A DNA stretch of 64,000 nt from Symsagittifera roscoffensis (lineage: Eukaryota > Xenacoelomorpha > Acoela > Convolutidae). A program made the position numbers and the translations under genes. Where the stretch lies: contig NC_087062.1 of NCBI RefSeq assembly GCF_963678635.1, positions 80,890,751-80,954,750 of the forward strand, in the 5' to 3' direction. Positions 12,901 through 27,900 of this stretch are shown piece by piece. Numbering within the stretch: position 1 is the first letter of the stretch; each line of letters begins with the position of its first letter. The notes beneath the pieces were generated by a model. It was not told the origin of the DNA and did not search any database. It saw only the letters and a program-made list of their open reading frames with translations.

Positions 12901-15900
12901 CGCCATTAACACTGTCCCTGTCTTCACGCTCACAATGTACTGGCATTCCTCAGTGAGGGGCGACACTCCTTCGGGGTACAGCTCCCTCACACATTGTCCA
13001 TCGTCTTCATCAGTGGCGAGCCATCTGATTCACGTAGCAAATAAACATTATTAAGCATAAAAAATCTATACCTTGTGCCAGCCACGTATATAAGCGCACA
13101 ATAAAATCAGACACCTAATCAACATACACTATGAAAAACCGTTAATAAACTGACTTTTCTGAACCTGACCGTTAATAAACTGAATAATTTTTTTTCAACC
13201 AGTTTCAACCAAAAAAAAAAACAAACAGCCATAATGAAAACAGCTGCAGCAAATTTTATTAATTTCCAGAAAAATAAGCGATCTAAATAAAAGAATACAC
13301 TACATTTATCAAAAGTAATCATTATGTTATCACTTGGGGAGCGGTGGTGAAGTGGTTACGTCTCCGCCTCTCAATCGAAAGGTCGGATGTTCGAGGCCCA
13401 CCATGATCCGTGCTCGTTGTTGAGGGTGAAGCAACATTACCCAGCCCAAAAAAAATATATATATAACCAAAAAAATTGCATGTAGTTCTTAAACAGGGGC
13501 ACAACAGTGGTTCGCCGTGATGAGCTGTACAGCTCTTGTGTTGGTCCTTTCCCCCGTGGATAAATGGTCTTAATCACTTCATTATGGTAGCTTAAATTGT
13601 TCCCCAAGTGAGCCCGAACTCTAGCTTTCTTTCTAACTCCTGCATAGATGGAAACAATAAAAACTTCGCCAGTAGTGTCAGCTCACATGTTTGCAGACAG
13701 TTTTGACATTGAAGAAAACAGTCTAAACTGACCTGTGACAGGGGAACAAAATAGTAGTAGATGATCCAGAACTGGGAGAGTAGGAGGGAGAGATAGGCTG
13801 GACTGAGACGGAGTCCAAAAACCATCCAGCGCCTAGATTTTTATTGTCGTGTTCAATACGCACTTTATTTAACTGGCCAAGGTCTACACACTCCACAATA
13901 CATTCCTCCGCCTATGCCAAAAAAACACAGTACACAGACAGTTGGAGAAATACTTATAAAGCAGAAAAAGCTTTAAAGTTCAAGCAATGAAAAGTTCATT
14001 GAATTTATATTTATGGCAACAACATGTACCATTTTCACGGCTAATTTGTGTGGGCAAAACTTTCAGCAGGAAAATGTCTAGTACCCTATCGCGATGAATG
14101 TACAAATCTAATAATACTCGCATGAAAATAACAAATTTAAATGCGACGGACGATCATATCAACTTTTTTAAGCCATGCACTATGATACAACACTCAGACA
14201 AAACCTGTGAAAAAAAAACATAAACCAACAGCCAGCTGAAAAGAGTCATGAACGCAAGAAAAAAAATACTGACTTGTTTTTGAAAAAAAAAACCAACTTT
14301 CGAACTTCAAAGAAAAACTTATGATTGGCACTTTTTTGATCAAAATAACCCAATTTGAGATACTGGATCAATAAGTTAAAAATTTTTGTTCGGCTCGGAA
14401 ATCCGAAAACTGAACTCCACTTTCGAAACTAGAAGTCGATCACTTTTTCGTGACCTGTACACTTTTGTCAAACCCTGAAAAAGGAAAATTGAGCCTGAAA
14501 AAAAAACTTTCCTGGAAAAAAACATCGCAACCAATATAAAAGTCTGAACGATGTTGACTGACTCTTAATAACAGAAAAAAGGAAACTCAGTGCTATGAAA
14601 TTGATCTTTCCGTTTAAAAATTGGATATCAACTATCACCAAGAGTCTCAGGAAAAATTACATTTGATTAGGACAATTAAGATCAACGTATTTACGCCAGA
14701 CACTCAACTTAAAAGATTACAAATTGCTAAAAATACGAAAGACTAAAACATAGCGAATGAACAGTTGGAAAGTTGTCAATGAACTCAAGTAAAACAGAAA
14801 AAAATTTGTTGACTTTTTGAAATTTTCAAGATTCGAAAACATATATCATTTGAAGCACTGTAATTTCAACAAAATTTTATGATTAACACTGATCTCACAA
14901 AAAGTAGGCCAATTAGTGCAAACTGGATCAATCGGTCTTTTACTTCTGCTGAATCTAAAAATTGAAATGCTTTCGAACCTAACGTTTTTTCACTTATTTT
15001 TTGTTGTTTTTCTAACTAGTGTCGTTTCCTATGCGAGCTGTGGTGAAAAAACTATACAAACTTTAAAAAGCTGATAAATTAGGCGATACAACAGCTGTCT
15101 GATACAATTGTTTTCTTCAAAAACTAAAATGAAACAAAAAACCGAAACAAACTTAATAGATTTTTTAAAAAAGAACACTGACAGGAAGCACTAAAAGAAG
15201 TTTCCACTCAAGTTTGTTTTGTTAAACGGTTTTAGCCTAAAAAAGTAAACTTTATAACAACCGATACTAACTCGATCGCTTTACTCACTTCAAATTAGGT
15301 TTTAACTCGAAAACTAATTTTTTTTCTCGAAATTAAGACAAACTTTTGACACAGCGGCGAAGTTGCTTTTCGCATAGACAGGCAAAAATATGACCAATCA
15401 CTTATGAGTCTACGTAATTGCTAAGTGACGAAAGCCAATTATGACGCATTAGCAGTACCAGTCAATTTGAAAAAAAAAACTAAAAAAAAAGACATTTTAC
15501 CAAATAATATGCCTCACTTTATAGAGCTGACGCATTTTAACTAGTTTACGAAAAAGTTCGTTTAAAATATCCGGCCCTGCCCAGGTTTAAACCCTCTTAT
15601 TTTGTTGCAGGTCTCCTTCCCTACCTCTACGCTACAGATCTATGATATCCTGAAGCTAAAGTGCTATTTGTAATATAGTAGTGTGTGTTAATATCCTTAG
15701 CATTGGCTGTACTTGATAGCTGGATATTGATCGAAATGAACACTTTCAAAATGAACACTTTTGCCGCAACAATATTTGCGTCGCAACAATATTTGCGACT
15801 TAGGTTGGAAAAAAAAGAGTTCATACTATCACATAAGCTTTGCTTGTGTAAAAATGTCTTTCAAATCACTACTACAAGGGCTTTAATATGATATACAACT

Positions 15901-18900
15901 CTACCGATTCCGATTTTTAATTATGGCATCTAATTTTGCGAGGAAAAAAAAATAAAACATCCGAATTCAATGAACGGGAAAAAAAACGTTTTCAAACGAT
16001 TGAACACTTTTGAAAAAAAAAAGACATAGGAAAAAATCTAGCGCTCTTATCAACTCGATCAGACTAAAACACAGCAGAATAGCTTTAAATTTACAAAACT
16101 GACATACGCAGGCATAAGAAACGTTTTGCCTTTCAATCAACGCAATACGATGGGACTAAGCCAACACAAAAAAAAAAGAGCTTTCAAGCCGACGAAAAAC
16201 GTATAACATAGAACTTACATCACGCAAAATATATCTATATATCTATCTATCGATCTATCTATTTATCTAGAAGTCGATCACTTTTTCGTGACCTGTACAC
16301 TTTTGTCAAACCCTGAAAAAGGAAAATTGAGCCTGAAAAAAAAAACTTTCCTGGAAAAAAACATCGCAACCAATATAAAAGTCTGAACGATGTTGACTGA
16401 CTCTTAATAACAGAAAAAAGGAAACTCAGTGCTATGAAATTGATCTTTCCGTTTAAAAATTGGATATCAACTATCACCAAGAGTCTCAGGAAAAATTACA
16501 TTTGATTAGGACAATTAAGATCAACGTATTTACGCCAGACACTCAACTTAAAAGATTACAAATTGCTAAAAATACGAAAGACTAAAACATAGCGAATGAA
16601 CAGTTGGAAAGTTGTCAATGAACTCAAGTAAAACAGAAAAAAATTTGTTGACTTTTTGAAATTTTCAAGATTCGAAAACATATATCATTTGAAGCACTGT
16701 AATTTCAACAAAATTTTATGATTAACACTGATCTCACAAAAAGTAGGCCAATTAGTGCAAACTGGATCAATCGGTCTTTTACTTCTGCTGAATCTAAAAA
16801 TTGAAATGCTTTCGAACCTAACGTTTTTTCACTTATTTTTTGTTGTTTTTCTAACTAGTGTCGTTTCCTATGCGAGCTGTGGTGAAAAAACTATACAAAC
16901 TTTAAAAAGCTGATAAATTAGGCGATACAACAGCTGTCTGATACAATTGTTTTCTTCAAAAACTAAAATGAAACAAAAAACCGAAACAAACTTAATAGAT
17001 TTTTTAAAAAAGAACACTGACAGGAAGCACTAAAAGAAGTTTCCACTCAAGTTTGTTTTGTTAAACGGTTTTAGCCTAAAAAAGTAAACTTTATAACAAC
17101 CGATACTAACTCGATCGCTTTACTCACTTCAAATTAGGTTTTAACTCGAAAACTAATTTTTTTTCTCGAAATTAAGACAAACTTTTGACACAGCGGCGAA
17201 GTTGCTTTTCGCATAGACAGGCAAAAATATGACCAATCACTTATGAGTCTACGTAATTGCTAAGTGACGAAAGCCAATTATGACGCATTAGCAGTACCAG
17301 TCAATTTGAAAAAAAAAACTAAAAAAAAAGACATTTTACCAAATAATATGCCTCACTTTATAGAGCTGACGCATTTTAACTAGTTTACGAAAAAGTTCGT
17401 TTAAAATATCCGGCCCTGCCCAGGTTTAAACCCTCTTATTTTGTTGCAGGTCTCCTTCCCTACCTCTACGCTACAGATCTATGATATCCTGAAGCTAAAG
17501 TGCTATTTGTAATATAGTAGTGTGTGTTAATATCCTAAGCATTGGCTGTACTTGATAGCTGGATATTGATCGAAATGAACACTTTCAAAATGAACACTTT
17601 TGCCGCAACAATATTTGCGTCGCAACAATATTTGCGACTTAGGTTGGAAAAAAAAGAGTTCATACTATCACATAAGCTTTGCTTGTGTAAAAATGTCTTT
17701 CAAATCACTACTACAAGGGCTTTAATATGATATACAACTCTACCGATTCCGATTTTTAATTATGGCATCTAATTTTGCGAGGAAAAAAAATAAAACATCC
17801 GAATTCAATGAACGGGAAAAAAAACGTTTTCAAACGATTGAACACTTTTGAAAAAAAAGACATAGGAAAAAATCTAGCGCTCTTATCAACTCGATCAGAC
17901 TAAAACACAGCAGAATAGCTTTAAATTTACAAAACTGACATACGCAGGCATAAGAAACGTTTTGCCTTTCAATCAACGCAATACGATGGGACTAAGCCAA
18001 CACAAAAAAAAACGAGCTTTCAAGCCGACGAAAAACGTATAACATAGAACTTACATCACGCAAAATATATCTATATATCTATCTATCGATCTATCTATTT
18101 ATCTATGCACTTAGCAAAATCAAAGTTTTAACTACGACACTGAATGATTCATTATTGTACACACCTTTTCATGCTGTCAACAACAAAAGGTAGTTTTAAT
18201 TTAAAAAAGTTTCTGTGAAGTTATTACAAAGAACTGTACAAAAGTCCAAAAGACTTACTGATCCTGATTCGAATTTGTTGATGTGTTGATCGGAATGGCG
18301 CACTTTCCTGGTACCCGAATCTCCTTTGGATCCAAACAGAGTTACGAACACATTGGCGTCCGTTCCCGAGCCCCCCTTGCTTCCGGTGCGAATTGTCAGT
18401 TTGTACAAAATCACTTGAAAATATCCAAAATAAAGACACCAAAACTATTTTTTGCACAAGATGAAACAACAATCGACAAAAAATCTGTTTTAATACATTA
18501 ATTTGTAATAGTAAATCAAACAATGTTCGAAGCAATGATGATTATGAAGTGCACTTACCTGGCAGCGGGACAGAGGGCGCTAGAGGACCTGTAGCAGGTA
18601 ACTCCCTCACAATCTCGTGGTGGTCCTCGTCCACACTCAGCCATTTGTCGCACTTGAACACATACTTGTCTTTCGGCTTGATCACGCTCACCAGCTCAAC
18701 CTACAACACACATACTTTGAACGTCTTCGATGAAAGAAGGCACATCTGAACAGTCAAATATAATCTACGCGCAGACCTAGTTTGCCGAATGCCGAAGGAC
18801 AGCGCTTCTGAAAACAGGCACTTTTGTATTGAAGATCTAGTATTTAGGAACATTTGGATTTGCAGCATTCGAATACACGCTCATCGTTGAATTTTGAAAA

Positions 18901-21900
18901 AAGATCTAATCTGACCCCACCAGCCCTAACTCGCGCCGAAGGAGCCTATAAAACTTAACGTGCTATCGTTCTCCCAGACCTGGTTATTGAATATGCACTC
19001 AATGCGAAAATCAATTTTGTTCATTTTGCTAACGCGCCAGAATAAACTGCGAAAGAATATGCAACATGCCTTTTCAAGTAGCCAGCCAGGGAAGAATCCA
19101 GAGTTGTCGTGCCAGATTCGCAGTTTGCTGATGGTGCCCACATCGAGAAGAGTGGCCTTGAATCTATCTACCGCACCCATGTTGAACGTGTGGGTCTTCT
19201 CAAGTGCTCCTACTTTCTCACTGGTCAAGTGACACTCTTCCGATTTGCCCTTATCGCCGTAGATCTGGATATATACCCTGGCGCTTGTTCCGGCGCCCAC
19301 TTGATCTCTTGTTTTCACGAGCACATTCCACGCAATCTCTACACAAGGTATACACATGCATATAAACACATAACTCAACGGAGCTACAATTTTTAAATTT
19401 GAACTTCGACAGAACGATTTCAAGTTCAAATATAGCCAACAGATAGATACTCAACAGAGAGAAAAAAAAACAAATAAATTGTGATTATTTCTCAATTTTC
19501 CACTTTTAAATAAAAAACTATCATCATAACGCATTTTCAAATTCAAGCATATTTTATGATAGACACTTATTGAAAATAAACACAATTTGAGGAAATTATC
19601 CCCAGTGAAAGGGAAAAGAACTCCCAATTTGACTGTTAAATGTCTATAACTGAGGTCATTGAAGTAAAAACTGACTTTATGGGAACAAATTGACTTTATT
19701 TTTTGTTCACGTTCTTTTTTAGCGTTATCAGAAAAACCGTATGATTAAGTAGAGCCACCAAAAAAGCATCTTCAAGTATCACAAAGGTAGCACTTTCAAA
19801 AGTGTCTCCAAAAGTAGCACTTTTATTTGCGACTTAGCTTCGAAAAAAATTACATCGTAATATCACACTACACTCGGCATGTATAACACAAAAGCGAAGC
19901 TTCGCATCGCAAACAATAGCCAGATCACGGCAAAAAGCAGCTTTAGAAAAGTGCAATAAGAAAAAATAAAAATAAGCTTTGAAATAGCTTTGAAATAGGT
20001 CTGATAATCGATTTGCGGTCTACTGCAATATAGAGATTTTGAGTCTCACCCACTAACCAAGCAAGCTTAACCATCGAAAAACACTAGTCACAAATAAAGC
20101 AGCTACATATGCTACTAAATTGCCAAAGCAATTCAGCGAAAGTGGCACAAAATACAAATAGACACAAATTTTTAAGTAATAATTTGGAATTTAACAGACT
20201 GAAGGCATCCACACTAAGTTTGCATGCAAAAATCGGAAAGCATAAAGCCACATTATGTATAATTTAAGCATTTTAAAAAATGGCCAGATATATTGAGTTT
20301 GAAAATTTCTGAAATCAAGTTAGTATGATTATGTTGTTCAAAACAAATAGCTTTTTTAGTTTCATTTGATGAATTTAAAATGCACCAACTGTGTTAACTT
20401 ATTACTTTTCGAATGTCAAAGCATATGCTATCATAAAGCTGCAAAGGTGCCCCAAAAGTGGCAACAACATTTGCGATTAAAAAAGGAGGTTCTTAATAAT
20501 ACACTAAGCTGACGCTATTGTAGTGTAATAAGGGATAAAAATGTGTCAGTATACATTTGGATCTAAGAATAGTATGCATGCTCAAACTAAATTCTTCTCT
20601 ATTTTACAGCGGTTTTCTGGCATGCTCCTTGTTGAGCTGAAGAGCCCGTATAGCTACTCCTGATGCAGTATAGATCCTGTTAATCCTTATTATTTTTGTA
20701 TCAACTTTCAATTTTATAAACTTGTATCAACTTTCAACTTGTCCATAGTTGATGGTCGAGACATTCACTAACTTTTAGGCCTGGTTTTTCTCCACGACAC
20801 CCTCTCTGTCAGTTCCCGCTCCACCAGTTTATCGCCCATTGAATCACTCAGCCACTGATCACACACAAAGTGCTGTTCCAGTCCTGTCTCGGGACAGAAC
20901 ACAAGCACCTTAGACAGGAACCAGCCGGCACCCACTCCACTGTTGTCGTGGCCCACTGTCAGTCTAGTCAGGGGACTCAACTCCACCTGCGATTCCACTC
21001 GAATCAGATCTGTCTTTCCACGCTCGAAGCTGCCGCCACTCAACCAAAGCTACATCAGACAAAGCAATCAGCAACAATTCCAAAAGTATACAAGCTTTCT
21101 CCAGACCTTCCAAAATTGTCTTTCTTAGGCCCATGATGACTTAATGTTACCACAAGACGTAGGAGCGCTATGCTTGACAAATGAGTTCCATTTTTAACGG
21201 GTAGTCTTCATTTTACTTTTTGTATTCATGTTTTTTATACATTTTTTTGAACTTCATATGAACGTTTGCAATACCATGGTTCAGTCCAATAGAACAAAAC
21301 TACTTTAACTTCACCACTGTACCTTTCCACTAGAGATGTCCATGGTCCTTGTCTCTCCACTATCGTTTTTAGTTTCCTTCTGCCCGTGCATCACAACGTA
21401 CACTCCAGCGTTCGTTCCCGCATACATGATATCACCAGTGTACACTGATATTTCGAATGGAGACCCTAAAACAACTTGCAGGTCACAGATTGGAAGCAAA
21501 ATTAGCATCTGCATTAATTTGAGAATCGGATGTTTTTGTAGCTACACAAATACAGTTTCAAAAAATTTGCATCGGGTGAGAAATCATTTTAAAGAATTAT
21601 CATTCGAGCTGCAATAAAAACGGGCAGAAATTTTTTTGGTTTTTAGACCAATTTAGAGCAAATACTCGACAATCGCAATTTAAATAAGTATCTAGTCGTT
21701 TCACCGTTGAATTTATTCGTAATACCAACGGATGGTCATCAAAAGGACCTGATACTTCCTGTGCTTGAAAACACACTTTACGAACACTCTTCCTTTCACG
21801 CAGAGGCCAAGTTGCACTTCGCATACACAAACAAAACTAGTGACCGATAACGCTACTGGCTGTACTTAATAGCTGGTTATTGATCTTATGCATATACTGC

Positions 21901-24900
21901 AATAAAAGAACAATTTCAAAATGAACACTAATATTTGCGACTTGGTTGGAAAAAAGAGTTCATACTATCACACAAGCTTTGCTTGTGTAGACAACGAAAC
22001 GAAAACAAACAATTCTGCCATCGAAGCTTTCTGTGCTACTAGAACAGCAAACAACTTTTCTGCGTTTCCGAATAAATGCTATCGCATAGTAGAGAAGCAC
22101 ACTTTTTTTCAAATATTAAATGTCAAAAAAACTTTGCAATACTTTTTTGTAGTACTTTCCAGATTTGAGAACATTAGCAACATGTCCATACCTCCTGCTG
22201 TCGTATCTTGTTGGAAACCTTCTCCGCAGTAGATATCTCTCATAATCATCTTGTCATCCTCGTCCTTGGCAAACCATCTGTCTACTCTCATTTCACTCTT
22301 CTGTCCAGATGTCATTTCCTCCACAGTCACTGAGAGCAGATACCAGCCAGGGGCCAGACCACTATTGTCATGGCCTACACGCAATCGTTCCAGGGTGCCA
22401 ATGGAGCCCACGTTCTCAATGATGAATTCGTCCTCGCTTAATTAAAACACGTGGGGGAATACATTACATCACTTTAAGCTGGAAATTAGGTTGGAAAAAA
22501 AGTTGCTTAGTAGTATTACACTTAAAATCGATTGTGTAAACAGCAATTATAATAGCAAAACAGAATCGCGATTAGCAGGTTGAAGTAAGACAAAAAAAGT
22601 AAAATTATGATAGTTGGGTCCCTAAAACTTAGATAGGTCCACGAAGAATTAATTTCGAGCTTCAAATCTTCGGAAACATGGCGAGTATTTGTCTTTTTTT
22701 TGTGTTTTTCAAAGTTCCTCAAAAATCACAGGACTTTTGATTTATGTTTCTTTTTTTTTTCAGGGACCCAACTATAATACATGCACCGAGAAGAAAGTCA
22801 ACAAATTGAGCTGTTAAAAAGACACTGAAAAAAGCACTTTATGGAACTTGTTTGAAATTGATCTAGGCTCACCTGCCCTTGGAGAATGCGTTGGGCTTCA
22901 TCTTTCTCAGATTGTGTTCCCCGGTGTCTCCCTGGGAACCGAACAGAGTGAGGAAGACATTGGCACTAGTCCCACTGCCCTTTCCGCTCCCCGTATTCAG
23001 AACAACTCTGTATTTACACACTTGTGCTGCTCCTGCAACATGTCAAAATAAGCCAAAATGTCAAAACAGTTGAACTAATAAAGATATCATTTCAGACTAA
23101 TACTTCATGAAATTAAGAAAATATTGTATTATGGGTCCTTAACCCGCAATAGCGGGTGCATTGGTTGACTGTCCCATTATTGACTTTAAAAATATTCAGT
23201 TTTACTTCACTTTCAAACATCTCCACCTTCTTTGTAATGTGCATTTGCTCTGGAAGAAAAGACAATTAATTATGTTGTAAAACCTATACGGATATTGTAA
23301 GCAAAACTCATTCAAGTACTCTTCTTCATTTTCTCAAACATTATACAAATACTAATCACAAATTAATACACATAGGCGAAGCAGAGCTCCGCGACACTGT
23401 AACACATCAAAAACGTAGCATGAAAAACTACACGACAGAAAATAAGACAAAAGATACTCAGTTAAAAAAATTTCATGTCGCAAAATTAGAAATTAGAAAA
23501 TTTTTATATCTTTATCTTCTATAAATTTTATTTTAAGACAAAAACATGCCAAGTGAGTCAATTGACTGTTAAATAGCCTCAAAACAAAACTTAAAAATCA
23601 GTAAAGATGTAGGAAAGAAATTTGTTTGCTCATCAAACGACGCAATATGAGCCCAATGAGCCGATATAGTATATGCCATACCATTTGAAACCGGGTATAC
23701 AGAAAACGAGAAAACCAAAACTAAAACTGATATTTTACATATGAAACCGGGTATATAGAAAACGAGAAAACTAAAACTAAAAACTGATATTATACTAAAA
23801 TCGGTGGAAATTGCAATTGAGATATAACAAACAAAAATAAGACATGAAAAAATTAATTAAAAAACTTGAACCTTTTGAACAATGTTTTAAGTCCCCCTTG
23901 AAGCTACACCGAACAACATTTGCAACTAAGCCGACAAAACATGAGCAGACAAACGAAACTCCGACAATTAAATTTTTCTGAAAAAAAGTTTTATACTGAA
24001 AAAAGCAAGGTCCGGCCTGGACCCGAATCCCAGACCTAAGGGTGAAAAGGCAAGCTTATTTCCTATAGCCCAAGCGGGAACGAACCTGCAAGTTTTTAAG
24101 GTTCCATAAGAAAGCTAAAAAGAAAATCAAAAAAGATTTATAAGAAAAATTGTTTACGGCAAAGAGTCTAACCCGATTCAAAACACTTGCTTTCGAAAGC
24201 ATAAAAAATAATTTCACAAACTTTAAGGGCATCAGACGTCATTAAAAACTTTTTCTGCACCTTCAAAAACGTTTATTTCGGTAGAACTAGAATAACAGGA
24301 GCGTCTCACCTAAAACCGACCACAAGTTTAAGCAAGGATAGCCAGTTGCTAAGCAAGTAGCACAGAAAGTTCCTACCACATTCCTAAAACACTTACAAAA
24401 AAGTATTTTTTAAAATTAATTTCGGTTTGTCGTGCGCAGTTATTTTTGCAGAAATTTTTTGAATTTATAAAATTTTTTATTCATAAGATGGCGCTAACAA
24501 ACTTAGATAGCCTAATTTCCTAAATTTTTCGCGGCTTGAATAAAAAAATTCATGGCTTATTCACAGCCAATCTGCGAGTACCTTTCTATAATAAGACTCG
24601 CTTTACCTGCTCGAAATGAGACGAATAATCAAAAACGTCAAACCCGTTTTTCTCGACATTGGGATTTTTTAGAACACTTTCTATATCGGTCAAAGCATGA
24701 CTGCAGGGGCTTTAATATATATCACTCAACCCAGTTAAATGATTATTTTGTGGTACTTCACTTTGCGTTAGCAAAAAAGAGCAAAAACTGGAACACACCC
24801 GAATACAAAGTTCCTCCCCATTTTCAATGGTCAGAACAAAAAGACTTAACATCTTGCAGAAAACGAACAACCAAGCCCTTCTGGCCGTCAAAAACTAATA

Positions 24901-27900
24901 CTGCGCATGCAAAAGCTGAAGTGCAAGCTTGGTAAAAAATGGATTCGAAATAACCCGATTCGACATCCTAATTGTACGATTGTTTGAAATGCAGCATATG
25001 CGCAGAGACGAAGCGAAGCTTCAGATCACTTGCGATACAACTGAAACATGAACCAGTTTAAAAAATTTCGCAAAAAAACTTTAATTCAATACCCTAAACA
25101 CGCACACGAATAAGCAATTTTTTCGCGCGTCAAACGACGCAAAATGAGGTCAATAAACCGACACTTTTTCGGCCCAATAACTACTGCAATAATAACAAAT
25201 CGTAGTTTGTCAATTCACAACCAACATGAAACACAATTGATATTAAATAGTCATACACAGAGGCGAAGCGGATCACTTGCGATACAAGTGAAAGTGCTTA
25301 CACAGAAGCAAAGCTGCGCTTCGCAAACACTTACGAGAACACGACCAAAAACAGCTCTATCAAGTGAAATAAGAAAGAAACTAGCAATTAACGCACCTTC
25401 GGTTCTTCGAAATTTTTCGACAACGGATGAAAAAAACCGCATATATTGCAAACAACATCTGCAAACTTTTAGTGTACTCTGACTGCACCCAATTACAGGG
25501 TTGGTAATTTCGAACTTTTAAATTTTTTTTAAATTCCCATTTTGAAAGCGTCATCTCGAAAACTTAATGGGCCTCTGGAGAAATTTGGAAGCCAGATTTG
25601 CAACCACTGAGAGTCCCTGAGAGCACCCTACTATAGGGTTAGGAATCCAAAATTTTGTGAATTTTTTTAAACATAAGATTCCCGAAAAAAAAAATTGAAA
25701 AAAACGTCCTATTTAACGAAAGAAACTAAAAGCATTTGAGCATTCGCGTTTAGCAGTCGCATGTGGCAAGATTTGCAACTCTTTAGAGTACCCTGACAAC
25801 ACCGAACTATAGTTGGGAATTTCAAATTTTGAAAAAAAATTAATTTAAACTTTCTGAAAATTTTAAAAAAATCACAAAAAACGTCACATCTCGAAAACTA
25901 CAAAGAATTGAGCAGTGATAATTAGAGGCAAGATTCGCAATCCTTGAGAGTACTTTGACAGGACCTAACTACAGGGTTGGGAATTTCAGATTTTTAAAGA
26001 ATAGAAATAATTCATGTTTTCTGAAAAATTTTGAAAAAATCGCAAAAAAACGTCATATCTCGAAAACTACAAAGAATTGAGCAGTCATACTTGGAGTCAA
26101 GATTCGCAATCTTTGAGAGTACTCCGACAGGACCTAACTAAAGGGTTGGGAATTTCAGATTTTTAAAAACTAATAATAATTTAAGTTTTCAGAAAAATTT
26201 TGAAAAAATCACAAAAAACGTCATATCTCGAAAACTACAAAGAATTGAGCAATCATACTTGGAGGCAAGATTCGCAATCTTTGAGAGTACTCCGACAGGA
26301 CCTAACTACAAGGTTGGGAATTTCAGATTTTTAAAAACTAATAATAATTTAAGTTTTCAGAAAAATTTTGAAAAAATCACAAAAAACGTCATATCTCGAA
26401 AACTACAAAGAATTGAGCAATCATATTTGGAGGCAAGATTCGCAATCTTTGAGATTACTCTGACAGGACCCAACTACAGGGTTGAGAATTTCAGATTTAG
26501 CGAAAAAAAATTAATTTAAGTTTTCTGAAAATTGTTTTAAAAAATCACAAAAAACGTCATATCTCGAAAACTACAAGGATTAGGACAGTCATATTTGGAA
26601 GCAAGATTTGTTACTCCTTAGAGTACTCCAACAGCACCCAACTACAGGGTTGGGAACTTCTAGTTTTGTAAATTATTTTGTTATTTGAAATTTCTGAAAA
26701 TTTTTGGAAAAATCTCAAAAACCGTCTTATCTCGTTAACTAAAATGATTCGGGCATTCAAAATTAGAGGCCAAATTCGCAAGCCCTAATTCGATATTGGG
26801 CTGCTTAACTTCAACTCGGTAAAATAACCACTAAAATCAAATTGGAAAATCGAAAAAAAATCTTAACCATTGCAATATACGATATAGCTTAAACATGCAA
26901 AAATAATACGTTAAAAAAGCTTAAACATGGCGAGATAGTGAAGCCTGCATTTAAATATACAATAGATAAGCCTCGAATTAGCAAAAACTCGGCTACGCGT
27001 GGGAATCGAATCTGCGACCTGGCAAATTTGAATTTCACGCTCTAACCACTCAGCCACGGCTGCTTAAATTCTCCAAAAACTAGCCACCAATAACGCAGCT
27101 TCATATTCTAATAAAATACCGATTCGATGCAGCAACAGTAACACCAAATACGAAAAGACACAATTTTGCATGTAATAAGTTCGAAAGCAGAAAGCCAAAT
27201 TATGTATAAATTAAACATTTCAAAAAAATTGCGAGATACACCGAGTTAGAAATTTCTGATATTGAGTTTTTTTATCATTGTATTGTTGTTTGAATCAAAT
27301 ATTTTTTCTCATTTTATTTGATGAACTAAAAAAGCATCAGCTGTGTTAAATTTTAGCTGATGAAATGTCCAAGCTCATATGATATTATACTGCTACCGCA
27401 GGCTACGGATTCAAAACATTTTTATTTGCGACTTAGGCTGGAAAAAAAAGAAAGTTCGTACAAATACACTTTCCTTCGCAGGTGTAATAACAGTGTAAAA
27501 AGAAAAAAAGGAACGCAGTGTGACAAACGGATTTTAAACAAAGTTATTTTAAAAAAGTTGAAAAATTACGGGAAAAAAAGTTACAAAACTTACATCGTTA
27601 TTACACGTTTGTCTCAAACGGAGTTCAAAAACATCGTTAATTAAGTCATGATAATCAATAAATAAGCGGCAACCAAGCCAACAAAAATTGGGTCGACCCC
27701 CACTAAGCCAAAAACGGAATAGTTTTAAAATCCGAAAGAAACTTTTCTGATCTCTTGAAACATCAGAAACGTAAGAAATTGTTCTGCCACCCGAACTTCA
27801 CAAGAAGAGCTGACGTAAGTAAATTATTAAAGCAAAACAAATCCTAAATCAGCGTTGTTGACTTCAAAAAAGAGAAAAACTTACAAAAAATAATCAGAAA

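Noticed and set aside
13592-13825. 77-codon minus-strand ORF
   Set aside because: Wrong frame over LOXHD1-like exon 16.
24552-24935. 127-codon plus-strand ORF
   Set aside because: Runs through a dispersed repeat (the TTTAATATATATCACTC segment); no domain, and composition is like the surrounding intron.
26259-26519. 86-codon ORF with an internal repeat
   Set aside because: Part of the roughly 155-bp tandem array.
25480-26790. CRISPR-like array
   Set aside because: The whole unit repeats, with no unique spacers, in an intron of an animal gene.
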